From Agrocybe praecox (lineage: Eukaryota > Basidiomycota > Agaricomycetes > Agaricales > Agrocybaceae), in NCBI GenBank assembly GCA_964017145.1, contig OZ024844.1:1116001-1180000 (forward strand): a DNA stretch of 64,000 nucleotides, given 5' to 3'. This document shows positions 24,570-35,869 of this stretch, piece after piece. The position numbers and the translations under genes were made by a program. Each line of letters begins with the position of its first letter. The stretch's first letter is position 1. The notes below the pieces were generated by a model. It worked only from the letters and a program-made list of their open reading frames with translations, did no database searches and had not been told where the DNA came from.

Positions 24570-27500
24570 GTAGCCCTGAGAAACGAGATTCGATCATTGA
24601 TAAATTTTCGCGGTGCTCCTAATTTATTCATTACCCTGAATCCGTCCGATGTAGATAATCCTATTGTGAGATTGTTATCCGGAGATTCGATAAATCTGGA
24701 AGATGTATCTCGAGGCGACGATATGACTGAATGGCAGAGAAAGATTTTCGCTGCCAAAAATCCTTCTTCATGCGCGAGATTTTTCGACTTGTACATTAAA
24801 AAATTTATCAGGATCATACTTCGCTACGGTCGGGAGGAACCCGGTCTATACGGCAAGTGTACTTCTTATTACGGTACCGTTGAAGCACAGGGGAAAGGTA
24901 GTCTTCATTGTCATATGCTAATATGGTTACATGGTCATTTATCCCCTCAAAATTTACGAGACAAGATAACTGAATCTGAAGAATATAAGCTTAAGCTATT
25001 CCAATGGTTAGAATCTGTTATTCATTCTGAATTTCCTCTCGGTGGTACCTTACCCGAACAACAACAGACGCTATATCCGAGAAGAATATCGTATAAAGAA
25101 AATGCCGACGTTCATCCAGGAGTGCAGCCTAATCCTTTGACTTATGCACGTTATGACGTCGGATGTAACTTCTGGGACGAGTACGACATTATGCTCAAAC
25201 GCTTAATTTACCAGTATCAGTGGCACGATCACCAGGCCACATGTTGGAAATATCTCGTACGCGGTCAAGAGAAATCTGATCAGACTTGCAGAATGGGCAT
25301 GAACGGTGAAACTCGAGAAACTACAGAGTTGGACACCACGTCTGCGACCATCTTACCGAGAAGACTACATCCTAGGGTAGCCAGTTATACCGGTCTGGTT
25401 ACTTTCCTAATGAAGTGTAATATGGACATCAAATTTGTTGGGTCCGGTGATGCCGCCAAAGCTTTTTTATTTTATGCAACCGATTATATAACTAAGCCGA
25501 CATTACCACTTCACGTGAGTATGGCAGCACTTTCGTACGCTATTCAATGTACTTACAAACGATTATCAGAAGAAGGTGACCCCACTGACAACCAAGCTAA
25601 AGCGGCGGTAATTACTGCTGTGAATAGTATGATGGGCAGACAAGAGATATCACAACCCCAAGTAATGAGCTATTTAGTCGGTGGCGGTGACCATTATAAA
25701 TCCGATAAATTTGCTACACTTCAATGGGGTGCTATAAGAGCTTATTCCAGAGCATTGTGGACCTCTGACGTAGCAAGTACCGACAAACTTGATGTAAACT
25801 TGACATTTCGAGATAGCGCAGTATGTATCAGTCTTGGTGACAAAACGATTTCGGCCTCTAGTCAACAGTTAGATTACATGTATAGACCACGTAGCCCAAA
25901 ATTTGACGGCCTATGTCTTTACGACTTCGTTGCTTATACCTATAAGATGCGATTACCAACGGGCGCTTCCGTGATTGGACGAGACGATACTTTCGTAGAT
26001 CCACAGCACCCCCAATATCATACTCACTACCTTATATCAAGAAAGGAAAGGTATATACCAGTCATTCTTGGTCCTTCTATCCCCAACCCAAATACTAATG
26101 TAGGCTCGCTTGAAGAATGGTCTGGCGATATGCTGTTGTTATTCAAGTCTTGGAGAGATCCCAGTACAATCAAGCATTCTAACGAATCCTGGACTGAAGC
26201 AGCGTCCCGTTTTATGGAGTACATGCCAGAAATACATCTAAGGATCATGTCTAACATGCATGTATTGACCGAATGCCACGAGGCTAGAGATAATCATCGT
26301 AAATTAAGATATCAGAAAACATTTGAAGGGACGGATGAGTCGGATTCGAATATCATTTACTCGGAATTGAATCCTGATATGAGTGATATTTTACAAGGTT
26401 ACACTAACCGTGACGGGGCTGATCCATTCGAGTATATGACACGAGACTCAGATGATGGCCGAGTGCAGCCAAATATCGTAGACAATAGCGTCATGAACCA
26501 ATGCGACTATAATCAGCTTGACATATGTCTAACTTTTATGGATAACGACTCGGTATGTAACAACGTCAGTATTGTCGAACCCTCCTCTGTCTTACCATCT
26601 GATAGACTATTGATCGACTCTCATATGTCTGTCATGAGCAACAAAAGGAAGCGTGTACACCTCAACCATGATGATAGTGGCGACGGCGATAGTAGACCCA
26701 CCAATAAGCGTGGACGTGGTGAAGACAGCATATCTACTGGGATAGCTGCCCGGATTGTCTTACCATCGGAAGAATTTGATTATGAAACTTTCCGAAAGAC
26801 TACATACAAACGAGAAGCCGACAGAGTAGTGACCGAGATGAATCTCGAGAGTAATTGCCGCCAATTATTGGTATTCCGACTCATTACAAGACATATCATA
26901 GAAAATAGACAAGATCAGCTGCTACTGTATGTATCTGGTGTGGGTGGTACAGGTAAATCTCATGTTATCAAATGTGTAGTGAAGTTCTTTGAGTACATCG
27001 GGAAACGAGAACAATTAGTGTTAGGAGCACCGACGGGAATTGCAGCGGTTCTCATCAACGGTCATACTTTACACTCTCTAATAAACGCGAATCCAGCTAA
27101 GAACAAAAGTGATCTTTCTGCCTTAATCAAGCAATGGAAATATCGTAAGATCCATTTAATAGATGAGATATCGATGGTAGGAGCTAGATTCTTCAGTTTA
27201 TTTTCTAGTGGAATGAAACAAGGAAAGGGTGAGGACCCTTTGAACTGCCACAAACCTTTCGGGGGTGTTCATATGGTATTTTTCGGCGACTTTGGACAGC
27301 TAAAACCACCTAAGCAGTATGCCTTATATTCAAATGAATTGGTGAAGAATCAATCGTTCTCGGAAGCTAGAAATGAGCGTGGTATAAGTGCAATGAATGG
27401 TGTGTTTTTATGGCGACAAGTAAATATGGTAGTAGAGTTAGTACAGAATCATAGACACGGAGAAGATCCTGAATACGGTGCCTTCCTGAGTAGGCTTCGA

Positions 27501-28358
27501 ATTGGGAAGTGTTCGAGTGATCTTACTACGGTAGGGGGCCTATCAGACTTAGAGTACATCCAAACCCGCCTCCTATCAAATTTTACTTCCAATCGATCTG
27601 TAACGGAACAGTTCAGAGACGCACCTATTATCGTTGGTAGTAAAGCGGTGAGAGACCTATTAAACTCGAAATTAGTAGCATATCATGCCAAGAGACAGAA
27701 GCAGAAAGTTTTTGTGTATTATTCCAAAGACGTCGTGACCAGACAACCGGTCACCGGATCGACTCGTACGGTTCTGTGGAATTTACCTTCGAAATTAAAC
27801 AAAGAATCGTTTGGTAGATTGCCTCTTTTTATAGGAATGCGGGTAATGGTGACCGAGAACCTAGCTTTGGATCACGGGGTGGTTAACGGTGCCGAAGGTA
27901 TAATCAGAGATATTAAGTACGATGAGGATTTGGACGGATGTAGAACTGCGCAGGTGGCTTATGTATATATCAAAGGATCTGGGATCCACTTGGACGGTTT
28001 ACAGGAAGATGTAGTCCCCATATTTCCGACTAACATTCGTATCGACTGTAAAGATATAGAAAGTCTTGCTTGTAAGTCCTTCTCTCGTCGTCAACTTCCT
28101 CTGGTACCCGCGTATGTCTATACAGATTACAAAGGTCAAGGTCGGACATTGCCTCGCGCTATAGTCGATTTAGCAACAGCTAGAGGCCAAGGTGCTTATG
28201 TGATGCTGTCTAGGGTGAGGTCACTGGAAGGCTTATTGATACTGCGAAAATTTCCATCTACGAAGATACTCTTTCGCATCGCGGAAGAGTTGAGGGTCGA
28301 ATTAGATCGTTTACACGAGCTTGATGTGTCTACCGAGTATGAAGGAGTTGACTTCTGA
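24570..28358 (+). mobile_element. Helitron-type Rep/PIF1 helicase ORF (rolling-circle transposon coding region)
   Basis: A single open frame (no ATG near the start; the frame is open from ~24570, after TAA 24567) encodes ~1260 residues. The Helitron-like N-domain begins with SLINFRGAPNLFITLNPSD. The HUH motif is GSLHCHMLIW (residues ~101-110 counted from 24597), and the tyrosine pair is in FYATDYITK (~292-300, Yx3Y spacing). After a ~450-residue middle comes a PIF1 helicase: Walker A GVGGTGKS (~780), Walker B LIDEISMVG (~852), GDFGQLKPP (~896), and a C-terminal QGRTLPRAIVDLATARGQ with ARGQGAYVMLSRVRS (~1180-1205). All catalytic positions I can check are present. The upstream part of the protein seems missing, so it may be 5'-truncated or start in an unseen exon. 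Element ends were not identified. Confidence 0.8.
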
Positions 28359-28789
28359 ACTAGTTTGTAATGTCATACATTTTCGACACATGAAACTCGA
28401 CGGCCTCCAATTAAGCCAGCCTCTACTAAACGCAAACCGTGTTTATTTCTGAGGCGCGTATCGTAAAGTGTTACTTCTGACACATTATCCCTCAGAATTT
28501 GATATCCATTCGGACTGGCTGAGTGAATTGGCGAGCCGACTGTTGGTGATCGTATTTCTCAATGGTATCGACATCTTCGGTTCATTACCTGAGCAGTAGA
28601 ATATCAAACTTAATTATCAGTACCCGTCAACTCGTCAGCCTGCCGAGATTGTATCGTAAACTTGTGTTAATATTATTCATCACACGACTGGATATCAGAG
28701 ACTTTGTTCGACTGCTTGTATCTATATATACGCACATGTACGGATGTCACTTGTATCATAAGTTCTGGAATACAAAGATTGAAAAAAAA
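28359..28789. other. Gap between Helitron ORF and F-box 3' fragment
   Basis: No gene is supported. Helitron 3' ends usually have a short hairpin followed by CTRR; several CTAG/CTAA tetranucleotides occur here but I could not pick one with a convincing hairpin. Confidence 0.3.
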
Positions 28790-29713
28790 TTAGAGATATG
28801 TGATTTCCCAAAAAATTGGGATGTCTGTTCTGTACTCGGTTCGGTGTAATGGTCTTCTTTTTAAGGTTTGGTTCTCTTTGAGTGTATAATTCCAGACGTT
28901 ACAATAAGTCGATTTGATCCAGTGGATAGACCCAAAAGATATCTTCCTTAAATTTTCCCGTATAGTCCCTGCATCTTTCAAGAGGTTCGCCTGCACTTGG
29001 AGTGCATTTTCCCGCGGTATCACAAATAAAGGTCCAAGAACGGTCCAGTCGTTGGCTGTTATTTCGCAAATTGAAGGGAAGATGTGTGCGTTTTCCGTTA
29101 AGACCTTTGTCATTGCCTATACCCCATGTTAGATATCACTGTATACGAGATCGTGTGCACACAAGGCTGCTTACTAGTGCATATATAGAAGGGCTCCTGA
29201 TGAATAAATGGCGAAGACCGATGAATATGACACCTAGAAATTTGAATGCTTCTGTGCTACAAGTTCCAGAGCCAACAGTTATCGCGAGATCCTGTAAGGT
29301 GCTGTTATGGTACGTGTCATCCACGAGGATAGTACACAGTCGGAGGATATCGTCTCTGCTCATTAAATGAGTGATGTATAGAGACGTTATGTTCCTTCCG
29401 CGTATGATTTCGAGGAGACGCAGATCTCCTTGAAGGGCGAAAGTGTGAAGATTAGGTAGCACATCGTTCCCCAGCATCCTGATAGTGTGTTCGACGGACT
29501 GTTCAGTTAATGATTGACTCCCAGTGACGAAGCGATTCAGGAATCCAGCGAAACGTGGCTGAACGCAGAATGATAAGCTCCCTAATCGTGGCAATTTAGG
29601 TAGAGCAAAACTGAACATGAAGTATGTCAGGACGATGTCGGAGTTTGATGTTGCGACATAACGGAAGCTCTTTGTGAACTTCCCATAATCTCAGCCAGTG
29701 CAGCTATAATTCT
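28790..29713 (-). pseudogene. 3' part of an F-box/LRR-like gene, separated from its 5' part by an insertion
   Basis: Two exons are readable on the minus strand. The first (to ~29172) carries leucine-rich-repeat-like segments (ALPKLPRLGSLSF, LPNLHTFALQGDL, TSLYITHL, GLRHLFIRSPS). It splices via GTAAGC...GGTATAG (~29171-29112) in frame to AMTKVLTENAHIF, and the gene ends at 28790. This layout is typical of fungal F-box proteins, whose N-terminal F-box should lie just upstream. Instead, upstream DNA is the inverted repeat of the element at 29716-32977, and the F-box appears beyond it at 32978-33255. Both halves still read as coding, so the insertion looks fairly recent. Confidence 0.65.
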
Positions 29714-29715
29714 AT

Positions 29716-30176
29716 ATCAAATCTAGGCAGTTTGCTAACCTAGGTGATACATCCTGGTAGCCAGTTTGCTACCTTCCGCTTTCGGACACCTTCCCTCTGA
29801 GGGAGAGACACTGCCGGGGCTGCCGGGGCTGCTCACAGGGGGCGGGAACAGGTAAACATCTGTAAACAACGCAGGAAACAGTGTCCCCGAGGTGCCCACC
29901 GCTGTAATTAGGCTCCTGCGCTGCGTCGGGCATCGTTCGGGGCGCAGAAAAAGCTCATATATATTGTCTGAATATATTTTGATTTTTTGGCGTTGTTTGC
30001 GCCATCAAAAGAGGACGGGACGGGATGGATCGCGAAACATAAAACTGGATGACGACCTATTTTTAGTTTATTTTGATCATTTCCGGCGTTGCACTATTTT
30101 TAATTTAGATATAATCATTTTTCGTACATACTATATTTACTCTCCATATATATCAAACATAGATTAGATTAGATAC
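29716..30176 (+). repeat. Left terminal inverted repeat
   Basis: Pairs with 32518-32977. It starts GTGATACATCCTGGTAGCC just inside the variable tip and contains a duplicated GCCGGGGCT motif (~29814-29832) that is also duplicated on the right side. Confidence 0.8.
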
Positions 30177-30689
30177 CAAAAAAGTGACCTGTAAGCATAT
30201 GTTTTTCGCGGCAATTCCCTATTCGGCATTTATTGCCATTTTGGTACTTTTTTCTAAAACACATAAAATTCTTTGAAAAAAACTTTTTATTTTGCATACT
30301 ATAGCACATAAGAATTATCTCCACTACGTATTCTCCCTTTTCGTCTATCCCTTCCTCCTTAGCCGCTCGCTCGTACCTACCCGTTCATCCCCACGCGCTC
30401 ACCCGAACCTTTTCGCTCACCTATCCCCGCTGGTGAGCATCTTTTGTTTGGGCTGGTCGTACCCAATCCTGTGCGTTCGCGTCTGCTCGTTCGCGCCCGT
30501 CGTAAGCGCCTGCTCGTACGTGTCCCCTCGGTCGAGCCTGCGCGTACGTCTCCGCTCGGTCGTGCCTGCTCGTTCGCGTATGCTCGGTCGTGCATGCTCA
30601 TACGTCTCCGCTCGGTCGTGCATGGTTTCACCCTCCCAGCCTCGAGTACCCTGCTCGTCGTTGGTGCTCGCCCGCCGATCGTGGGTGCC

Positions 30690-30820
30690 TGGTCGTTGGT
30701 GCCCACCCACCAGTCGTTGGTGCCCACCCACCAGTCGTTGGTGCCCACCCACCAGTCGTTGGTGCCCACCTCGTCGTTGGTGCTCACTTCGTCGTTGGTG
30801 CCCACCCACCGGTTGTTGGT
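30690..30820 (+). repeat. 21-bp minisatellite inside the element
   Basis: GTTGGTGCCCACCCACCAGTC is repeated about four times perfectly, with degenerate copies on both sides. It is open in all frames, which produces long spurious ORFs. Confidence 0.8.
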
Positions 30821-30944
30821 ACCTGCTCGTGGTCGTGTGCGGTTGCCGTCGTTGTTGCCTGTGTCACAGGCAGCGGTGATGACCACGTCGCTGTCACTGT
30901 CATGCCATCATGGCCATGCCGTCATCGTCGTCCTCCACCGCTCA

Positions 30945-31130
30945 CATCCCTATCGAGAGGGGAGGAGCAAGGTGGAGTGGTCGTTGTCGTCGCCGTGATC
31001 GTTGTGGTCACCGTCATCGCCATGCACCACTCACATCCCTATCGAGAGGGGAGGAGCAAGGTGCGCGCGACGTCGTCATCGTTAGTGGTGGCGAGCACCA
31101 CCCACATCCCTGCGAAGAGGCGAGGGGCTG
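30945..31130 (+). repeat. Spaced direct repeats inside the element
   Basis: CACATCCCTATCGAGAGGGG followed by AGGAGCAAGG occurs at ~30947 and ~31029, with a diverged copy at ~31099 (CACATCCCTGCGAAGAGGCG). Confidence 0.65.
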
Positions 31131-32517
31131 GGAGCGTCATGGACTGCAGTGGTGGAAGGAGATAAGGAAGGAATCAACCAATCGATGGTTGATTTCTTCC
31201 AAATCTGGACGTTTCCCACGCCGGCCCGGTCCATAACCGGGTCGAGCTCATCGTCGTGTTCGACGATGAGAGGGGATAGAGTTATTGTTTGGCCAAATTT
31301 AATAATGTAGTACCTTTTAGTAGTATAATATATCCCTTTTGTGAAAAAAAAAAAAGTAAAACATACGAAAATTAGGTATATTCTCAACACCGGTATGAAT
31401 ACCAGTACTGCTTACACTAAATCTCAATGTATAATTTGAACATCATGAATAACATTTTGTATAATGGGGTGAGGTCTTATTTTAAAAACATTGAAACTCT
31501 TAAGGAACTACAGAAGTAATTTATATACTGAGATGTTTAAAATTCTATAATACTTCAGACAGAATATGAGTTGATATGTTGAGCCATCGACCGAAATCAC
31601 CACGCTCGACATATAAAAACATAAAAACCATCAGGTAACATCTAACGACACCATGGAAGACGACGATGACGTGGACGACGACCGACGACGCCATGGAAGA
31701 CGAAGACGTCGTGGACATGAACGTGGACGGCGACGCACGATGTCATGTACGACGGCGACGTGGACGTGGACGACGCCGTGGACGATGTGGACACGCTGTC
31801 CCGTTACACCTGGCCCCTCCCCTCTCTGCAGGGATGTGGGCGGTGCTTAATCACCCAACTACACCAACGATGGTCAGCGAGGCCGAGTACGACAGCGGGA
31901 AGAGTGTGGTAAATACGAGCAGGGCGAGCGTGGGGGTAGGTACGAGTAGATATGAGTGCCTGGGTGGGTACGAGGGCCTGGGTACGAGTAGGGAGGGACG
32001 AACGATAAGGACGAGCAGGGAGGGAGAAATGAACCTGACGAGTGAGTGAGTAGGGACGCGCGAGTGGGATGGTACGGACAAATAGGAGGAGCGGGAGGGT
32101 ACTGGTACACGAGAGGGATGCTCGTGTGCAGGGGTACACGCGGAAGGGTAGGGGCGAGCAGGGGCGAACACGCGGAAGGAACACGCGAGAGGGTAGGGAT
32201 GAGCAGGACCGGGGAGATACAGGAGGTACAAGAGAGCGGAGAGGCCCACGCGATAGGGGAGGTACGACCGAGCGAGGAGAAGACGAGAACCATCGTGTTC
32301 TCGTATTCTCCTTTATCTTCGTTCCCCTTGACCTATGTCTCCCACTTGTATATTTGTTAGTAAAATGTACATTATTTTGATGTACTAGAGCATAAAAAAT
32401 AAAATGAATTCTCGCATAATTTCCATATGTTCTGAGGGGGATGTGCCTAAAGGGGAAATAACTTCCGAATTGGGAATTGCCACCCAAAACAAAAAGCAAG
32501 CACGTCGCTTTCCTGAA

Positions 32518-32977
32518 TATCTAATCTAATCTATGTCTGATAATATGTAGAGTAAATATAGTATGTACGAAAAATGATCACATCTAAATTAAAAATAGTG
32601 CAACGCCGGAAATGATCAAAATAAACTAAAAATAGGTCGTCATCCAGTTTTATGTTTCGCGATCCATCCCGTCCCGTCCTCTTTTGATGGCGCAAACAAC
32701 GCCAAAAAATCAAAATATATTCAGACAATATATATGAGCTTTTTCCGCGCCCCGAACGATGCCCGACGCAGCGCAGGAGCCTAATTACAGCGGTGGGCAC
32801 CTCGGGGACACTGTTTCCTGCGTTGTTTACAGGTGTTTACCTGTTCCCGCCCCCTGTGAGCAGCCCCGGCAGCCCCGGCAGTGTCTCTCCCTCAGAGGGA
32901 AGGTGTCCGAAAGCGGAAGGTAGCAAACTGGCTACCAGGATGTATCACTAGGTTTAGGCAGTTTGCTATATTTGATA
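32518..32977 (-). repeat. Right terminal inverted repeat
   Basis: Reverse complement of the left repeat with only scattered mismatches and one- to two-base indels. Its outer end is GCTACCAGGATGTATCAC followed by the tip TAGGTTTAGGCAGTTTGC. Confidence 0.8.
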
Positions 32978-33255
32978 CATGAGACCAGCTGCTACAGGTG
33001 ATAATCTTCTTTCGATTCGCTGATAGTTTTCAAAAATATCCGTGCACTCCTTTTGCTGACCGAGACTATGCGGTATAGAATACGTGCCGATATGTCGTGT
33101 AATAGCCAACACGTATTGAGAACGGATACTTGGTCGGGAGGACTGAGGTACCACACGATTTCATCAAGTATTTCGTTCGCACATGACAGGATATAATTGT
33201 CGATCCGTCGTCGCCTGCTGTTTGGATTGAACATGTTAACTCGATATAGATTCAT
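32978..33255 (-). pseudogene. 5' part of the F-box gene split by the element
   Basis: ATG 33255 opens a frame with a basic start (NSRRRRIDNY) and a clear F-box (NEILDEIVWYLSPPDQVSVL, then NTCWLLHDISARILYRIV, ~residues 27-65). It ends in SESKEDYHL followed by TAG (32994-32992), 14 bp before the element tip. The stop may be genuine decay, or the exon may end at the overlapping GT of CACCTGTAGC, in which case the element sits in an intron. The remaining LRR-like part is at 28790-29713. F-box proteins couple substrates to SCF ligases. Confidence 0.65.
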
Positions 33256-33838
33256 CGTATGAGGTGGACTTACATGTATCTCGCCATTTTATTGTGTGTC
33301 GCTCGAGTCTGTATCACTGGGTCTTGCTACTATGGAACTAGTAAGGACTCCTAGAGTGTCGTGCTTTATTTTATAGATCTATCTATTCCATTTGTCTTGG
33401 TGATCTTCTTGGTATGACCGCGCACTTGAATCGTTTGTCAATACTATACCATACGTCTACTATAGATTGTGTTGCCGAGTGTGATTAACCCAGATCTCAT
33501 TCTTACCGGAGTCACTCTTCCATCTGTGTTTGTGCTGATGATGTCTTAGAATAGACGCCAGTGACAGTTGCACTTTTACCGGAGTAGCATTGGCCCGGTG
33601 TAAGCTCGTGTCTTCACATGGCAGGAAAGCTGTCATACATTGGTCATTTCTCACTGGTCAGCAACTTTCCTGTCGTGAGCTTTGTTTTCGATTATTTATT
33701 TTTAATCCTGAGCAGAGCACTACACTCTTGTGTGGATGAGCGGGTTTCATGTCAACATAAACTATACTATAAAACCTAATGTCTGCTATTCTTCTGCTTG
33801 CGTGGTATAATACCTCTCATTTCCATCTTACATTACGA
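33256..33838. other. Upstream region between divergent genes
   Basis: No gene is supported. It contains a TATA-like TATAAAACC at ~33770, about 70 bp before the 33839 start, which fits a core promoter for that gene. Confidence 0.35.
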
Positions 33839-35089
33839 TGGCCTACGCAGCTCGCAGTTTACTGTTACCTGACGCATTTCAGTGGGATACTTTCGACTCA
33901 TCTCTGCGCGATCAACAGCGGGTATGCAAAAATCTCACGACATTTCAAGCGTATCCTTTCCCCGGTCGATTGGTTGATGTTGCTTAGTACGTGTTTATCC
34001 CGTCTATTTGGTCCATTGACTTATACATTCACTCTTACACCAGTCCTCTGGAGCACGATGGACAACCATTGATGCCGCACAAGTTGATTGATCATTCGAA
34101 GACTCATACATTCAATATACCTCGTTGCTTCCATGGCTCAAAATCTGTATTGATACCAGTTAGTAATTTTCACGGCGATGGGCGAGTTACTCTGCACTTT
34201 GTTTGTGGTTCAGCCGCAACTCTTGGTGCGGTGTGTGGGTTTCATAGTAAGTGTGCACGGTAGATACACAGTCATGTCAACTTACGCTAATCTTTGTTTT
34301 CTTTTATGCTCCGTTTTGTGTCTGTTTGCATTGTAAGTCGACGTCTACAAGCTCGTGGAGTCCGACTCGTGGATTAAGTATGCTCGGTATATTCTCCGTC
34401 CAGGTGAGCGCCTGCAATATACAAAGACGTTGACGTGTTTTTGCTTATACAGATTCGTGTTAGCTCCTGCTAATGGCTCTACGATCGTGTTTGACCCTTC
34501 TCCTATTGCTATTTGTTCAGACACTGCACCTTCGTCCTTGGGCTCATCTACTATATCCCGCGTGAGTTGTGGGGGCACGGTCGATCCGCGGATTCATATA
34601 TGCGACAAGGATGTTATACGAAAACAAGAGATTGTAGGTGACTATACTAATTACCGTGATTCGGTCGACGAGGAGGATTCCAACATGACGGAAACGTCTG
34701 ATACCACGCGTCTTTGTCAATTGGTCAAGCAGGACCCCAGAAATCTCGATATTGAGGAACGCGAAGATGACATGTTGAGCGAGATTTCCTTCACAGACCA
34801 ATCAGAAGTATCTACTCCTAGTTCGTGTGAAATGGATAGTTCTAGGGAGTGTGAATTTGATATGCTTGACGACGAACAAGATTGCGTTATAGATGCGGGA
34901 CCTGTAGAAGCGGTTGAGGATGTTGAGGATGTTGATGATGTAAAGAGTGATGCTCGTTCCATCCAGTCGTGCGATCTCGGTGCTCCTGAATCGACATCTA
35001 ATATAGAAGAGCAATCCTTGCATTCAGGAGGGACTAGAAAAAGGCGCCGGTCCCAAACTGACGGTCAGTCACGTATTTACTACCGGTAG
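33839..35089 (+). CDS. Orphan multi-exon gene with acidic Ser-rich C-terminal half
   Basis: I do not recognise the family. Exon 1 is 33839-33921 (MAYAARSLLLPDAF...). A 66-bp intron (33922-33987, GTATGC...CTTAG) is in phase 0 and its last codon would read as TAG if unspliced. Exon 2 (33988-34246) includes WSIDLYIHSYTSPLEHDGQ and a hydrophobic LHFVCGSAATLGAVCGF segment. After an intron ending near 34336, exon 3 reads to the stop at 35089. Exon 3 is dominated by Asp/Glu/Ser tracts (EAVEDVEDVDDVKSD) and ends with a basic KRRRSQ motif like a nuclear signal. The product is ~360 residues. The layout, with folded N-half, acidic tail and basic end, resembles the 13105 gene. Confidence 0.5.
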
Positions 35090-35869
35090 CATCATATGTT
35101 CACGTACACATGACAGATGGAGACGAAGAGAGGGGAACCAGCGTGATAATGCATTCCACTAAAGTTGTTATTGGCGGAAGGCCTAGGACGTCCCTAGTAC
35201 GTGCGTCGTCCTCTCTTCTCTGTTTGGACAAAAAGGTCTTGCCGCTGATTCTTGGTAATTATACTATAGCATCGCTTGATGAGGACGTCTATCCCCTCTT
35301 GAAATGTTCAGAGAGAACGAGTGTCTTATTCGAATGTATCGACCCAGAAAGCAAAAATTTCAACTGCAGGAAATTCCTAACTCAGATAATAGATCAGTCT
35401 TTCAATGACGATGTGTAAATTGGACGTACGAACCCCTACAAAAGAAAAACAGTAACAAGAAACACGGATAGATAAGATGTGTATGTTGTGTATTTGTAAT
35501 ATGTACTTTATTCTGACTTGTGTCGTAGCACGTTCAGACTACAGTACTAGAACATAGCAAGGCTACGTTTCCGGATGACTTTTTCTGGTATATCAAATGT
35601 GAATATGACCGTTCTCTTCTGTTAGTGTGTCGATCCTATCATCTAGAGGACGTGACAATATACAAGCTTGATGGTAGTAAGATCCGTCACAGCCTTCTGT
35701 AATGTATATTATATATTAAGAATTAGGAACTTGTTTAAGTGGGCCGCTGTTATGCATGACATGTACGAGTCCGTCTGTATCGTATTGGCTTGCTGTGCAA
35801 CAGTAAGATTCACCACCCTCCAAAATACCCAGATAAGGAAACTCTGCTTACTAATTTTCTGCCTTTGTT
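35090..35869. other. Gap with a possible downstream exon
   Basis: An open frame at 35110-35418 (+) directly follows the previous gene and could be an additional exon or a small gene (ends NDDV). I see no domain in it. The remainder holds nothing recognisable. Confidence 0.3.

Larger units (their letters stand above)
29716..32977. mobile_element. 3.3-kb element with ~460-bp terminal inverted repeats (foldback-type, non-autonomous)
   Basis: The two ends are near-identical in opposite orientation: 29716-30176 matches the reverse complement of 32518-32977, from TATCAAAT at the tip to ATAGATTAGATTAGAT inside. The interior (30180-32515) is GC-rich, repetitive and without a plausible transposase; its long ORFs on both strands are repeat-driven. 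The interior also has a smaller inverted pair, GCACCACCCACATCCCTGC (~31093) against its near-complement (~31823-31848). The element interrupts an F-box gene. No clean target-site duplication is visible. At the outermost 20 bp the two tips differ by an inversion of a GGCAGTTTGC core. It resembles foldback or large-TIR MITE-like elements, mobilised in trans if at all. Confidence 0.7.

Noticed and set aside
30292..32499. Long overlapping ORFs on both strands inside the inverted-repeat element
   Set aside because: They are made of the 21-bp minisatellite and GC-rich repeats, are open in several frames at once, and have no domain or splice logic.
33985..33987. In-frame TAG in the 33839 gene taken as a nonsense mutation
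   Set aside because: A 66-bp phase-0 intron (33922-33987) with GTATGC donor and CTTAG acceptor removes it.
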